From positions 1 through 50,280 of the forward strand of contig JBIIDH010000010.1 in the NCBI GenBank assembly GCA_044238435.1: a DNA stretch of 50,280 nucleotides, written 5' to 3'. The stretch's first letter is position 1. Each line of letters opens with the position of its first letter. The notes under the pieces were generated by a model. It saw only the letters and a program-made list of their open reading frames with translations, was not told the DNA's origin and did no database searches. The position numbers and the translations under genes are program-made. This DNA is from VFMC01 sp044238435. GTDB lineage: Bacteria > Actinomycetota > Acidimicrobiia > Acidimicrobiales > Ilumatobacteraceae. Positions 15,013 through 24,246 of the stretch are shown here, piece after piece.

Positions 15013-16176
15013 ATGTCACTCGTCGACGTCCCGTTCACCGCCGGTCCGGTCGAGATCCGCGGCGCACTCGATCTGAAGCGCACCGCCGACGGTCTGCTGC
15101 CGCGCCGGGTGCCGGCGTGGACGGCACCGCAGATCCCAGATGCGTTCATGGACACGGTGGTCACGTCCACCTCGGGCGTGCGCCTGGTGTTCCGCACCAC
15201 GTCGCCGGTGGTGGAGCTGACGGTGCACCCGATGACCGTGCACGTCACGTCGCGCGACCAGGTCGACCCGGCCGTCGAGCTGGTGGTCGACGGTGAACTG
15301 GTGGCGATGCAGCGCATGGTGGGTGGCACGTTCATCCACATCGACCAGACCCGCGGGCCCGAGGGCATCAGTTGGGAGGCGGGTGGGCCCACGACGGTGC
15401 GGTTCGACGACTTGGGCAGCGACGACAAGGAGATCGAGATGTGGCTGCCCACGCACGCGTCGGTCGAGCTGCGCCGCCTCGCCGTGGCGGCAGGGTCGAG
15501 TGTGTCGGCACCGTCGCGGCCACGGCGTCGATGGGTGCACCACGGCTCGTCGATCAGCCACTGCATGGACGTGAACCGGCCGTCGGCCGCGTGGCCGATG
15601 CTCGCAGCGCGGCGAGCCGGTGTCGACGTCGACAACCTCGGCTTCGGTGGCCAGTGCCAGCTCGACCCCTTCATGGGTCGAGTGCTGCGCGACGTGCCTG
15701 CCGACGTGATGAGCCTGAAGGTGGGCATCAACCTGGTGAACGCCGCCTCGATGAGCGAGCGCACGTTCGGGCCGGCGCTGCACGGCTTCCTCGACTCGAT
15801 CCGCGACGGCCACCCCGTCACACCGCTGCTGGTGGTGTCGCCCATCTACTGCCCGTCGGTGGAGGAGCACCCCGGCCCGACGGTGCCGGTGCTGATCGAT
15901 GGCCGCACCACATTCGTGCACGTCGAGGCGCGTCCAGCGGCGCGACCTCTCGGCCTCACCCTCGTGCGCATCCGCGAGATGGTCGAGCAGATCGTCGGGG
16001 CTCGCCGGGCGGCGGGCGACGAGCACCTGCACACGTTCAGCGGGCTCGACCTGTTCGGTGCCGCCGACGCCGACGAGTTGTACGACCGTCTGCACCCCAC
16101 CGAGGAGGGCTACCGCCGAATCGGCGAGCGGTTCGCCGCCAAGGCCTTCGGACCCGGTGGGCCGCTCGCCCCATGA
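15013..16176 (+). CDS. SGNH/GDSL hydrolase with N-terminal beta domain
   Basis: 387 residues. The first 165 residues form a beta-rich domain (for example VELTVHPMTVHVT, DQVDPAVELVVDGEL). The catalytic SGNH domain follows: block I with the nucleophilic Ser in WVHHGSSISHCMD, the Gly/Asn blocks in NLGFGGQCQLDPFMG and KVGINLVN, and block V with the Asp-His pair in YDRLHPTEEGYRRIGERF. Such two-domain proteins are esterases on acylated carbohydrates or similar substrates. There is no signal peptide, so it is probably cytoplasmic. The stop overlaps the MFS start by 4 bp. Confidence 0.87.
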   Translation: MSLVDVPFTAGPVEIRGALDLKRTADGLLPRRVPAWTAPQIPDAFMDTVVTSTSGVRLVFRTTSPVVELTVHPMTVHVTSRDQVDPAVELVVDGELVAMQRMVGGTFIHIDQTRGPEGISWEAGGPTTVRFDDLGSDDKEIEMWLPTHASVELRRLAVAAGSSVSAPSRPRRRWVHHGSSISHCMDVNRPSAAWPMLAARRAGVDVDNLGFGGQCQLDPFMGRVLRDVPADVMSLKVGINLVNAASMSERTFGPALHGFLDSIRDGHPVTPLLVVSPIYCPSVEEHPGPTVPVLIDGRTTFVHVEARPAARPLGLTLVRIREMVEQIVGARRAAGDEHLHTFSGLDLFGAADADELYDRLHPTEEGYRRIGERFAAKAFGPGGPLAP

Positions 16177-17501
16177 CGCGCGTGCGCTTGGGCCGCGACT
16201 ACCGACGCCTCTTCACGGCGAGTGTGGTGTCGAACCTGGGCGACGGCGTGGGTGTCGTGGCCTATCCGTGGCTCGCCTCGGCGGTCACCCGCAGTCCGCT
16301 GCTCATCGCCCTCGTCGCTGCTGCGTCGAGGCTGCCGTGGCTGGTGTTCACGCTTCCCGCCGGGGTCATCACCGACCGGGTCGACCGTCGCCGGGCCATG
16401 GTGGCGATGGACCTGGTGCGCGGCGCGATCACCGTGGTCGTGGCGGTGGTGGTGCTGGGTGGGAGCGACTCGCTACCCGACCCCGACGCGCTCGACACAG
16501 TGATCGGGACGCAGTGGGGGCTGTACCTCGCGCTGGTGGCGGCCACGCTGCTGCTGGGCACTGCGGAGGTGCTGCGCGACAACACGGCACAGACGATCCT
16601 GCCCGACATCGTGGCCGCCGAGCACCTCGAACGGGCCAACGGTCGGATGTGGAGCGCGGAGGGTGTGGCCAACACCTTCGTCGGCCCGCCGCTCGGTGCG
16701 CTGCTCATCGCCGCTGCGTTCGCGCTGCCCTTCGTGATCGACGCGGCCTCGTTCTTCGTCGCAGCGGCGCTCGTCGCGCTCATTCCCGGAACGTTCCGTG
16801 CCACTCGCCCGGAGGGCGTCGAACCGGCGCACTGGCGCGTCGAGATGCGTGAGGGCGTGCGCTGGTTGTGGGGGCACGACCTGTTGCGGTCGATGGCCAT
16901 CATCCTGGGGTTGATGAACGCTGCTGCGGCTGCAACGGGCGCGGCGTTCGTGCTGTTCGCGCAGGAGGTGCTCGGCCTCGGCCCCACCCTGTTCGCCGTG
17001 GTGGGGATGGGCAGCGCAGTGGGAGGCATCGTCGCCGGCGCCGTGGCCGCCTGGCTGTCGCAACGACTCGGCAGCGGCACCTGCCTCGCGCTCACCCTCG
17101 GGGGCGGTGCCGTGGTGTCGCTCGTGTTCGCCTTCACCTCGCACTGGCCCGTCGTGTTCGTGCTGTCCGGCCTCACCACGCTGCTCGGCACGCTGTGGAA
17201 CGTCATCACGGTGAGCCTGCGCCAGACGGTGATCCCCGCCCACCTCCTCGGTCGGGTGAACAGCGTCTACCGGTTCTTCGCCTGGGGGATGATCCCCATC
17301 GGCGCCGCCCTCGGTGGCGTGCTGGTGGTGGTGCTCGACGCCTTCACCAGCCGCGAGTGGGCGCTGCGTTCCGTGTGGTTGTTCGAAGCCGCCATGTACG
17401 CCGGGCTGTGGGTGGCGGGGCGGAGTCGGCTCACCACCGCGCGCCTGGAACGTGCTCGTATCGAAGCGACGCAGGGTGCGCCGGGTACGGTCGGGGCATG
17501 A
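16173..17501 (+). CDS. MFS transporter, probable exporter
   Basis: 442 residues with about 12 hydrophobic segments. It has the typical MFS signature between helices 2 and 3 (LPAGVITDRVDRRRAMV) and the ending GRVNSVYRFFAWGMIPIGAALGG seen in multidrug- and macrolide-exporter-like MFS_3 proteins. The first residues RDYRRLFTASVVSNLGDGV are also characteristic of that subgroup. The substrate is unknown. It is coupled by 4-bp overlaps to the SGNH hydrolase before it and the crotonase after it. Confidence 0.9.
   Translation: MTRVRLGRDYRRLFTASVVSNLGDGVGVVAYPWLASAVTRSPLLIALVAAASRLPWLVFTLPAGVITDRVDRRRAMVAMDLVRGAITVVVAVVVLGGSDSLPDPDALDTVIGTQWGLYLALVAATLLLGTAEVLRDNTAQTILPDIVAAEHLERANGRMWSAEGVANTFVGPPLGALLIAAAFALPFVIDAASFFVAAALVALIPGTFRATRPEGVEPAHWRVEMREGVRWLWGHDLLRSMAIILGLMNAAAAATGAAFVLFAQEVLGLGPTLFAVVGMGSAVGGIVAGAVAAWLSQRLGSGTCLALTLGGGAVVSLVFAFTSHWPVVFVLSGLTTLLGTLWNVITVSLRQTVIPAHLLGRVNSVYRFFAWGMIPIGAALGGVLVVVLDAFTSREWALRSVWLFEAAMYAGLWVAGRSRLTTARLERARIEATQGAPGTVGA
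17486..17491 (+). promoter_or_regulatory. -10 box TACGGT, leaderless promoter for the crotonase
   Basis: TACGGT lies within the 3' end of the MFS gene and ends 6 nt before the ATG at 17498. This would permit an internal leaderless transcript. Confidence 0.45.
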
Positions 17502-18280
17502 GCGAGTTCCTGCGTTATGACGTCGACGGACTCGTCGGCACCATCACCATCGATCGGCCCGAGAAGCGCAACGCGATGACCTACGCCATGCTCGGCGACT
17601 TCATCGCCCTGGTGCGTGAGGCGGGCGCCGATCCGGCCACCAGTGTGCTGGTCATCACCGGTGTGCCCGGTGCGTTCTGCGCCGGCACCGACCTGGCCGA
17701 TCTGGCCACCATCCCCGGCGAGACGCGCGGCCTGCGCGGCAGCAGCAGCGACCACGACGTGTGGTGGCCCATCGTGCAGTGCCCGAAGCCCACCATCTGC
17801 GCCATCGATGGCCCGGCCGTGGGGATGGGCGCCGAATTCACGTCGCAGTGCGACCTACGCATCGCGTCCACCAACGCCCGTTTCGCCTGGAACTTCGTGC
17901 ACCGTGGGCTGGTGCCCGACACGGGCGCGGGCACCTGGCTGCTGCCGCGGATCGTCGGCCTCCAGAACGCGCTGCGCCTCACCTACACCGGGCAGATGAT
18001 CGACGCCGACGAGGCGCTGCGCCTGGGCTACGTGCTCGACGTTGTGGCCCCCGACGACCTGCCCGCCCGGGTGCGGTCACTGGCCGAGCAGGTGGCCGCC
18101 GGTTCGCCGCACAGCCACCGCTGGGTGAAACAGCTCACCTACCAGGGCCTCACCGCCTCGGTCGACGAGCACATGGAGCGCCACACCGCGGCGATGAGCG
18201 CCTGCTTCAAGAGCGACGACCACCGCGAGGGCGTGGCGTCGTTCCTCGAGCGCCGTCCGGCGCGCTTCACCGGGCGCTGA
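17498..18280 (+). CDS. Enoyl-CoA hydratase/isomerase (crotonase) family protein
   Basis: 260 residues. It has the crotonase fold with oxyanion-hole segments AFCAGTDLADL (about 65) and AIDGPAVGMGAEFTSQCDLRIAS (about 103-125), whose Glu sits at the first catalytic position. In the second active-site segment, GLVPDTGAGTWLLPR, Asp occupies the position usually held by the second catalytic Glu or Gly, as in many actinobacterial paralogues. It could be a hydratase, isomerase or related CoA-thioester enzyme. The ATG overlaps the MFS stop, and a TACGGT box also lies 6 nt upstream. Confidence 0.9.
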   Translation: MSEFLRYDVDGLVGTITIDRPEKRNAMTYAMLGDFIALVREAGADPATSVLVITGVPGAFCAGTDLADLATIPGETRGLRGSSSDHDVWWPIVQCPKPTICAIDGPAVGMGAEFTSQCDLRIASTNARFAWNFVHRGLVPDTGAGTWLLPRIVGLQNALRLTYTGQMIDADEALRLGYVLDVVAPDDLPARVRSLAEQVAAGSPHSHRWVKQLTYQGLTASVDEHMERHTAAMSACFKSDDHREGVASFLERRPARFTGR

Positions 18281-18362
18281 CCGGCACGGCAGGGCCGGGT
18301 GGGCAGAGGGCGACGACCTTCGGCCGTGGAGAGCGTGCACGCCGCTGCGTGACACTCGGTCC

Positions 18363-18887
18363 ATGACCACACTCACCTCACCCGTGATCGTCTCGGAACT
18401 GGCCGGCCTGCGCGCCGAGCACCGCAGGATGGCGTCGGGCGCCATGGCGCTGCGCACGACGGCCGACTCGATCGGGGCGGTACCCATCGCCGATCTGCGC
18501 ACCGCCGTCGGCGACGCCCTGGGCTTCCTCGACGAGATCCTGCTGCCGCACGCCGCTGCCGAGGACGAGGTGCTGTACCCGTTCATCGGTCATCTGCTCG
18601 GGTCGGCACTGGCCACCGCCACGATGCACCGCGACCACGCCGAGGTACTGGGCCTCACCCACGAACTCAGTCGGCTCCACGAACGGCTGTGCGATGACGG
18701 TGAGGTCGTGCTCGACGACCGCGCCGCGAATGCGCTCCGCCGCGTCCTGTACGGACTGTTCGCCGTGATCACGCTGCACCTCGCCAAGGAGGACGAGATC
18801 CACCTCCCGCTGCTCGAGTCGCGTGCCACCACCGAGCAGGTGCGCGGGGTGATGGCCGGCCTGGCTGCCGCCACCCGGGCGCACTGA
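18363..18887 (+). CDS. Hemerythrin HHE cation-binding domain protein
   Basis: 174 residues, predicted four-helix bundle. Potential di-iron ligands are His/Glu in LRAEHRRM, LLPHAAAEDEVLYPFI, MHRDHAEVLGL and LHLAKEDEIHLPLL, the usual order for HHE proteins. Such proteins bind oxygen or nitric oxide, or sense iron. It stands alone between the crotonase operon and the convergent molybdenum enzyme. GACACT ends 6 nt before the ATG, compatible with a leaderless promoter; no Shine-Dalgarno sequence is seen. Confidence 0.87.
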   Translation: MTTLTSPVIVSELAGLRAEHRRMASGAMALRTTADSIGAVPIADLRTAVGDALGFLDEILLPHAAAEDEVLYPFIGHLLGSALATATMHRDHAEVLGLTHELSRLHERLCDDGEVVLDDRAANALRRVLYGLFAVITLHLAKEDEIHLPLLESRATTEQVRGVMAGLAAATRAH

Positions 18888-18901
18888 CCGGGGCGGGCGA
18901 C

Positions 18902-21019
18902 TCAGGCCGGTGCGGGCTGCGCAGCGCGCACTCGCACGGCGACGCCGGTCATGTGCGCCTGGCTGGAGAGCGGCTCGAAGCTGTCGTCGCCGATGGGCAG
19001 CAACACGTTGGGGTTGGCGCCGGGATGCTCGTGGGCCACGCGCAGCCGTGGGCTCACCCCGTGGCCCCAGCCGTGCACCATCGACACCACACCCGGCATG
19101 AGGTCGTCGTCGAGTTCCACGGTGGTGGCCACCTCGCCGTGGCGGCTGGTCACCAGCACTGCGTCGCCGTCGGCCAGCCCCTGTGCGGCGGCATCGGCCG
19201 GATGCATCGACAGCGGGTTCGAGGTGCGCCCGCCACGCTTCATGCGGGGCACGTTGGCGAACCACGAGTTGTGCATCCAGGCATCGCGCTTGTGGATCAA
19301 CCGCAGCGGCGCATCGGGCGCCGCCACCTCCGCGCTCGTCTCGGCGAACAGTCGATGGCAGCGTTCGATCGCCTCGGCGAACCCGTCGGGGCAGCAGTCG
19401 ACCCGGGCGTCGTCGGTGTGCACCTGACGCTGGAAGAACTCGCCGGGTGCGGGCGGCGGCAGCACCACGGTGTGCGGACCCTCCTGCAGCGCGCCGAGGT
19501 CGACGCCCGAGCCGCGGGCCAGCATGTGGCGCCACTTCGCCCACGGGTCGGGCGTCTCGTCGTCGAGGATGCTGGGCAGGCCCAGTTCCTGCAGCAGCCG
19601 GTGAGCGATCCACCACTCGGGCATCCGGTCGGCTCGGGGTGCGACGACCGCTGGTGTGTACTGGGCGAACGGCTGGGCGCTGGTGCCGATGTTGACGATG
19701 TTGAGATCGTCGCGCTCGTACATGTCGGCGCTGGGCAGCACCACGTGGGCGAGTTCGGCGGTGGCGCTGGGATAGATGTCGATCACCACCAGCAACTCGA
19801 GCTGTTCGAACGCCTTGCGCAGCCGCTCCTGGCCGGCGATCGAGAGCAGCGGGTTGCCGGCCACGACGATCATCGCCCGGATGGGTTCGTCGCTGTCGAG
19901 GATTGCGTGCGACATGAGCGTGCCCGGGAGCGCGCCACGGCGCAGGCGGCCGAACTCGGTGTCGACGTAGCCCTGCGCCGGGGCACCGGCGCCCGACTTG
20001 GCGTTGGCGTAGAACCCGTCGCTCTTCAGGTTGCCGCCCTCGGCGTCGAGGCGGCCGGTGACGAACGACAACATGTGCACCAGCCAGTAGGCAAGAGTGC
20101 CCTGGCGACCCATGTTGATGCCGGTGGAGGCGTGCACCGAGGCCCGCGGTGTGGCCACCCAGGCCGCTGCCAACTCGCGCACGGTCGCGGCATCGATCCC
20201 GGTTACCTCGGCCACTGCGTCGGCCGGGTAGGCGGCGATGAACGCGCGGAGGCCATCGACATTGCGGCCGTGACGGGCCACCACACCGCGGTCGAACCCG
20301 CCGAGCAGATCGATCTCGTGCAGCAGTGCCGCCAGGAACCACACGTCGGTGTCGGGCCGGATGAGCAGCGTGTCGCCCACCCCACGGTCGGGTGTCTCGA
20401 TGCGCCGTGGGTTGACGAACACGATGCGTGCGCCGCGAGCGGTGGCGCGACGGAGTTCGCCGATGACGTTGGGCACCGACCAGAAACTGGCCTGCGAGGC
20501 GCGTGGGTTCTCGCCGATGACGAGGCACAGGTCGGTGTGCTCGAGATCGGGGATGGGGTGCACGTTCGACGAGCCGAACACAGCCTCGCTGGCGACGAAC
20601 TTGTTGGCGCAGTCCTGGGTGCCCGACGAGAAGGTGCGGCGCACGCCGAGCGAGCGCAGCAGTGTGCCGACGTGCAGGCTGCCGAGTGCGTTGAATGCCA
20701 TCGGGTTGCCGACGTAGGCGGCGACGGCATTCGGGCCGTGCTCGGCGGTGACGGCCCGCAGCCGGCCGGCCAACGAGGCCATCGCCTCGTCCCAACCGAC
20801 GGTGGTCCAGGTGCCGTCGGCGGCGCGCAGCATCGGATGGTCGAGTCGGTCGGGATCGTGGTGCAGGTCGACCGCGGCCAGGCCCTTGTGGCAGGCGAAC
20901 CCCTGCGTGACGGGATGGTCGCGGTCGGGCGACAACTTCACCAGGCGGCCGTCGTCGACGTGCGCCACCAGACCGCACGACGGTTCACAGATCCGGCAGA
21001 ACGTGCTCACTTCCCCCAT
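18902..21019 (-). CDS. Molybdopterin (bis-MGD) oxidoreductase with N-terminal 4Fe-4S site
   Basis: 705 residues of the DMSO reductase/formate dehydrogenase superfamily. The N-terminus binds a 4Fe-4S cluster through Cys8, Cys11, Cys15 and Cys43 (FCRICEPSCG...GFACHKG). Cofactor-binding pieces include FSSGTQDCANKF, GENPRASQASFW, STGINMGRQG, VAGNPLLS, VVLPSADMYERDDLNIVN and the C-terminal MGD-binding domain from about 585, with PLSMHPADAAAQGLADGD. There is no twin-arginine signal, so it is cytoplasmic. No electron-transfer or membrane subunits are adjacent. The physiological substrate cannot be told. TACGAT ends 6 nt upstream of the ATG. Confidence 0.9.
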   Translation of the reverse strand: MGEVSTFCRICEPSCGLVAHVDDGRLVKLSPDRDHPVTQGFACHKGLAAVDLHHDPDRLDHPMLRAADGTWTTVGWDEAMASLAGRLRAVTAEHGPNAVAAYVGNPMAFNALGSLHVGTLLRSLGVRRTFSSGTQDCANKFVASEAVFGSSNVHPIPDLEHTDLCLVIGENPRASQASFWSVPNVIGELRRATARGARIVFVNPRRIETPDRGVGDTLLIRPDTDVWFLAALLHEIDLLGGFDRGVVARHGRNVDGLRAFIAAYPADAVAEVTGIDAATVRELAAAWVATPRASVHASTGINMGRQGTLAYWLVHMLSFVTGRLDAEGGNLKSDGFYANAKSGAGAPAQGYVDTEFGRLRRGALPGTLMSHAILDSDEPIRAMIVVAGNPLLSIAGQERLRKAFEQLELLVVIDIYPSATAELAHVVLPSADMYERDDLNIVNIGTSAQPFAQYTPAVVAPRADRMPEWWIAHRLLQELGLPSILDDETPDPWAKWRHMLARGSGVDLGALQEGPHTVVLPPPAPGEFFQRQVHTDDARVDCCPDGFAEAIERCHRLFAETSAEVAAPDAPLRLIHKRDAWMHNSWFANVPRMKRGGRTSNPLSMHPADAAAQGLADGDAVLVTSRHGEVATTVELDDDLMPGVVSMVHGWGHGVSPRLRVAHEHPGANPNVLLPIGDDSFEPLSSQAHMTGVAVRVRAAQPAPA

Positions 21020-21025
21020 GGCGGC

Positions 21026-21031
21026 ATCGTA
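21026..21031 (-). promoter_or_regulatory. -10 box TACGAT, leaderless promoter of the molybdoenzyme
   Basis: TACGAT on the minus strand ends 6 nt before the ATG at 21019, and no Shine-Dalgarno sequence is present. Confidence 0.5.
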
Positions 21032-21066
21032 GGTGACCGGTCGTTCGCACGCTCGACCGACGTTCT

Positions 21067-21081
21067 GGCAGACTCTCTGCC
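21067..21081. promoter_or_regulatory. Palindrome GGCAGA-CTC-TCTGCC upstream of the sulfatase
   Basis: A perfect 6-bp inverted repeat with a 3-bp spacer lies between the divergent molybdoenzyme and sulfatase genes, 22 bp before the sulfatase ATG. Its left part (21064-21072, TCTGGCAGA) is identical to 9 bp of the hutH/IclR palindrome at 4205-4213, so a related or shared regulator is conceivable. An AGGAGGG Shine-Dalgarno sequence follows at 21094-21100. Confidence 0.45.
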
Positions 21082-21103
21082 GAAACCGTGATCAGGAGGG
21101 GCC

Positions 21104-23368
21104 ATGACCAGGCGAATCGAGTTCAACGGAACGATCGGGCGCACGCTTGCCGAGTCGACTCCGTCGTTCGACATGCCGCCGCATCCGGGCGAGGATGCGC
21201 CGAATGTCGTCATCATCCTGTTCGACGACCTCGGCTTCTCGCACTTCGGGTGTTTCGGCTCCACCATCGACACGCCCAACATCGATCGCCTCGCGGCCGG
21301 CGGCCTGCGCTACACCAACTTCCACGTCACCCCGCTCTGCTCGCCCACCCGCGCCGCGCTGCTCACCGGCCGCAACCACCACTCGGTGGGCATGCGCAAC
21401 GTGTCGAACTTCAACACCGGCTTCCCGCACATGCGTGGCCACATCTCCAACCACGCCGCCACCATCGCCGAGGTGCTCGGCGATGAGGGCTACGCCACCT
21501 TCGCAGTGGGCAAATGGCACCTGTGCCAGATGGCCGATGCGTCGGCGGCAGGGCCGTTCCGGCAGTGGCCGCTCGGCCGTGGCTTCGACCGCTTCTACGG
21601 GTTCATGGACGGCGAGACCGACCAGTTCTCGCCCGACCTCACCTACGACAACCACCGCATCCAGCCGCCGCGCACCCCGGAAGAGGGTTACCACCTCACC
21701 GAAGACCTCGTCGACCACGCCATCGAGTTCATCCACGACTCGGTGTCGATCCGACCCGACCGGCCGTTCCTGCTGTACCTCGCGTTCGGTGCCACCCACG
21801 CTCCGCACCAGGCACCGGCCGACTACCTGGCCAAGTACCGCGGTCGCTTCGATGAGGGCTGGGACGCAGTGCGTGCAACGTGGTTCGCCCGCCAGATGGA
21901 GATGGGCCTGCTGCCCGAGGGCACCGAGTTGGCCCCACGCAACCCCGGTGTCGACGCCTGGGACGGCCTGCCCGAGAACCAGCGGCGGCTGGCGGCGCGC
22001 ATGCAGGAGGCGTTCGCCGCGTTCCTCGACCACACCGACGCCCAGATCGGTCGCCTGCTCGACGACCTCGACGCGCTCGGCCGGCTCGACAACACCCTCG
22101 TGATGGTGCTGGCCGACAACGGGGCCAGCCAGGAGGGCGGCCCCTTCGGTGTGATGCACGAGATGAAGTTCTTCAACGGGATGCTCGAGATGCCCGACGA
22201 AGCCGTGCAGCGCATCGACGACATCGGTGGGCCGCACAGCCACACGAACTACCCGTGGGGTTGGTCGCAGGCCGGCAACACCCCGTTCAAGTGGTACAAG
22301 CAGAACACCCACGAGGGCGGTGTGCACGTACCGCTCGTCGCTCACTGGCCGGCCCGCATCATCGATGCCGGCGGCATTCGCGACCAGTTCCACCACGTGA
22401 ACGACATCGCGCCCACGGTGTACGAGTTGCTGCAGGTCACTGCACCCGACACCTACCGCGGGTACGAGCAACTGCCCGTCACCGGCACCTCGATGGCCTA
22501 CAGCTTCGACGCCCCCGATGCGCCGACGCGCAAGCCCGTGCAGTACTTCGAGATGATCGGCCACCGCGGTCTCTGGCACGACGGCTGGAAGGCCGTGTGC
22601 CGGCACACGCCGGGCACCTCGTTCGACGACGACCCGTGGGAGCTGTACCACGTCGAGGTCGACCGCTCGGAGTGTCACGACCTCGCGGCCGAGATGCCCG
22701 AGAAGCTGGCCGAGATGATCGCCCTGTGGTGGCGCGAGGCAGAGGCGAACGGTGTGCTGCCGCTCGACGACCGCGGGGTCGAACTGTTCGGCGCTCGTTT
22801 CGCCGACCGCACCCCGCATCCCGCCGACCGGCACTACGTGTACTACCCGCCCGTGTCGCCCATCCCGCCGCAGGCAGCCGCCACCATCGGCGGGCGTACG
22901 TTCCAGATCGCGGCCACCATCGATCGGCCGACGGGGGCGAACGGCGTGTTGTTCGCCACCGGCACCGAGAACAGCGGCCTCAGCCTGTTCATCGACGCCG
23001 ACCGACTGGTGTTCGACTACAACGCCTTCGGCGCGCACACGCTGGTCACGTCGAACCGCCCGGTACCGGTGGGGCAGAGCACCGTGGGCGTCGACTTCCA
23101 GCGCCTCGGCCGCCACGGCACCGCCACGGTGCTCATCGACGGCGAGCCGTGCGGCACCGCCGACATCGCGATGGTGATGCGGATGATGTCGAGCGCCAGC
23201 GTCACCTTGGGCGCCGACCTGGGCTCGGCCGTCAGCGACGCCTACGCCATCCCGAACGAGTTCACCGGCACCATCGTCCGCGTCGACGTGCAACTGGCGC
23301 CCGAGCGGGCCAAGCAGGCCGCAGCCAACGCGGTGGTGGCCGAAGCCGCCGAGAACGCGCGACAGTAG
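21104..23368 (+). CDS. Type I arylsulfatase (formylglycine-dependent)
   Basis: 754 residues. The sulfatase signature CSPTRAALLTGR places the Cys converted to formylglycine at residue 79. Metal ligands include Asp41-Asp42 in LFDDLGFSHFG and the Asp-Asn pair in VLADNGASQEGG. GKWHL and THAPHQAP are further conserved active-site parts. It hydrolyses sulfate esters; the substrate is unknown. There is no signal peptide, so it is cytoplasmic. The last about 150 residues (600-754) form an extra beta-rich domain (IGGRTFQIAATID, LSLFIDADRLVFDYN) found in the AtsA-like branch. A strong AGGAGGG Shine-Dalgarno sequence precedes the ATG, and the FGE gene follows after 5 bp. Confidence 0.95.
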   Translation: MTRRIEFNGTIGRTLAESTPSFDMPPHPGEDAPNVVIILFDDLGFSHFGCFGSTIDTPNIDRLAAGGLRYTNFHVTPLCSPTRAALLTGRNHHSVGMRNVSNFNTGFPHMRGHISNHAATIAEVLGDEGYATFAVGKWHLCQMADASAAGPFRQWPLGRGFDRFYGFMDGETDQFSPDLTYDNHRIQPPRTPEEGYHLTEDLVDHAIEFIHDSVSIRPDRPFLLYLAFGATHAPHQAPADYLAKYRGRFDEGWDAVRATWFARQMEMGLLPEGTELAPRNPGVDAWDGLPENQRRLAARMQEAFAAFLDHTDAQIGRLLDDLDALGRLDNTLVMVLADNGASQEGGPFGVMHEMKFFNGMLEMPDEAVQRIDDIGGPHSHTNYPWGWSQAGNTPFKWYKQNTHEGGVHVPLVAHWPARIIDAGGIRDQFHHVNDIAPTVYELLQVTAPDTYRGYEQLPVTGTSMAYSFDAPDAPTRKPVQYFEMIGHRGLWHDGWKAVCRHTPGTSFDDDPWELYHVEVDRSECHDLAAEMPEKLAEMIALWWREAEANGVLPLDDRGVELFGARFADRTPHPADRHYVYYPPVSPIPPQAAATIGGRTFQIAATIDRPTGANGVLFATGTENSGLSLFIDADRLVFDYNAFGAHTLVTSNRPVPVGQSTVGVDFQRLGRHGTATVLIDGEPCGTADIAMVMRMMSSASVTLGADLGSAVSDAYAIPNEFTGTIVRVDVQLAPERAKQAAANAVVAEAAENARQ

Positions 23369-23373
23369 GGCCG

Positions 23374-24246
23374 ATGGACGGTTGCTGCGCCCCGGTTCGC
23401 GACGGGTCGGGCGACGAGCGAGCCGTACCGGTGGGCGCCGCTGCCGCCGGCACAGGTAGCGAGGGCTGGGTGCGGCTCGGCCCGGCCGAGTTCGTGATGG
23501 GGAGCGACGACCCGTGGGCGTACCCGGCCGACGGCGAATCGCCGCGCCCGGGCACCGTCGGGGCGTACGCCATCTCTCGCCACGCGGTCACCAACGCCGA
23601 GTTCGCCGCCTTCGTGGCCGCCACCGGCCACCGCACCGACGCCGAGGAGTTCGGCTGCTCGTTCGTGTTCGGCGGCCTGCTGCCCGACGACTTCCCCGAC
23701 ACCCGGGGGGTCGCGGCAGCGCCGTGGTGGCGCGAGGTGGAGGGTGCCACCTGGCAGCACCCCGAGGGGCCGCAGAGCACGATCGCCGACCGCGGCGACC
23801 ACCCGGTGGTGCACGTCAGCCTGCGCGACGCCGAGGCCTACTGCGCCTGGGCCGGGGTGCGCCTGCCCACCGAGGCCGAGTGGGAGTACGCCGCCCGGGG
23901 CGGCAGCACCACCACGTTCCCGTGGGGCGACGAACTCGAACCCGGTGGACAGCACATGATGAACGTGTTCCAGGGCACGTTCCCCGGTGGCAACACGGGC
24001 GCCGACGGATGGCTGGGCACCTGCCCGGTCGATGCCTTTCCGCCGAACGCGTACGGCCTCCACAACATGGTGGGCAATGTGTGGGAGTGGACCACCGAGT
24101 GCTTGCTGAAGGGCGGCTCGTACCTGTGCCATGCCTCGTACTGCCGCCGCTACCGGCCGGCGGCACGCATGCGCAGTACGCCTGACAGCAGCACGGGCAA
24201 CATCGGGTTCCGGTGCGTCGTGTCGGTGGGGTCAGCCGCCCACTGA
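23374..24246 (+). CDS. Formylglycine-generating enzyme (sulfatase-modifying factor)
   Basis: 290 residues. It oxidises the sulfatase active-site Cys to formylglycine using oxygen and copper. The N-terminal MDGCCAP is typical of actinobacterial FGE. The catalytic cysteine pair lies in KGGSYLCHASYCRRYRPAAR near residue 260. Other fold markers are ISRHAVTNAEFAAFV, VRLPTEAEWEYAARGG, FPWGDELEPGGQHMMNVFQG and NMVGNVWEWT. It lies 5 bp after the sulfatase, so enzyme and maturase are co-expressed. The 3' end overlaps the convergent enolase-superfamily gene by 15 bp. Confidence 0.95.
   Translation: MDGCCAPVRDGSGDERAVPVGAAAAGTGSEGWVRLGPAEFVMGSDDPWAYPADGESPRPGTVGAYAISRHAVTNAEFAAFVAATGHRTDAEEFGCSFVFGGLLPDDFPDTRGVAAAPWWREVEGATWQHPEGPQSTIADRGDHPVVHVSLRDAEAYCAWAGVRLPTEAEWEYAARGGSTTTFPWGDELEPGGQHMMNVFQGTFPGGNTGADGWLGTCPVDAFPPNAYGLHNMVGNVWEWTTECLLKGGSYLCHASYCRRYRPAARMRSTPDSSTGNIGFRCVVSVGSAAH

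Noticed and set aside
18953..21091. 712-codon plus-strand frame opposite the molybdoenzyme
   Set aside because: The composition is that of a shadow frame in GC-rich DNA; the opposite strand encodes a complete oxidoreductase with Fe-S and cofactor motifs.
21092..23293. 733-codon minus-strand frame opposite the sulfatase
   Set aside because: Shadow of the sulfatase gene; Val/Gly/His/Arg-rich with no domain.
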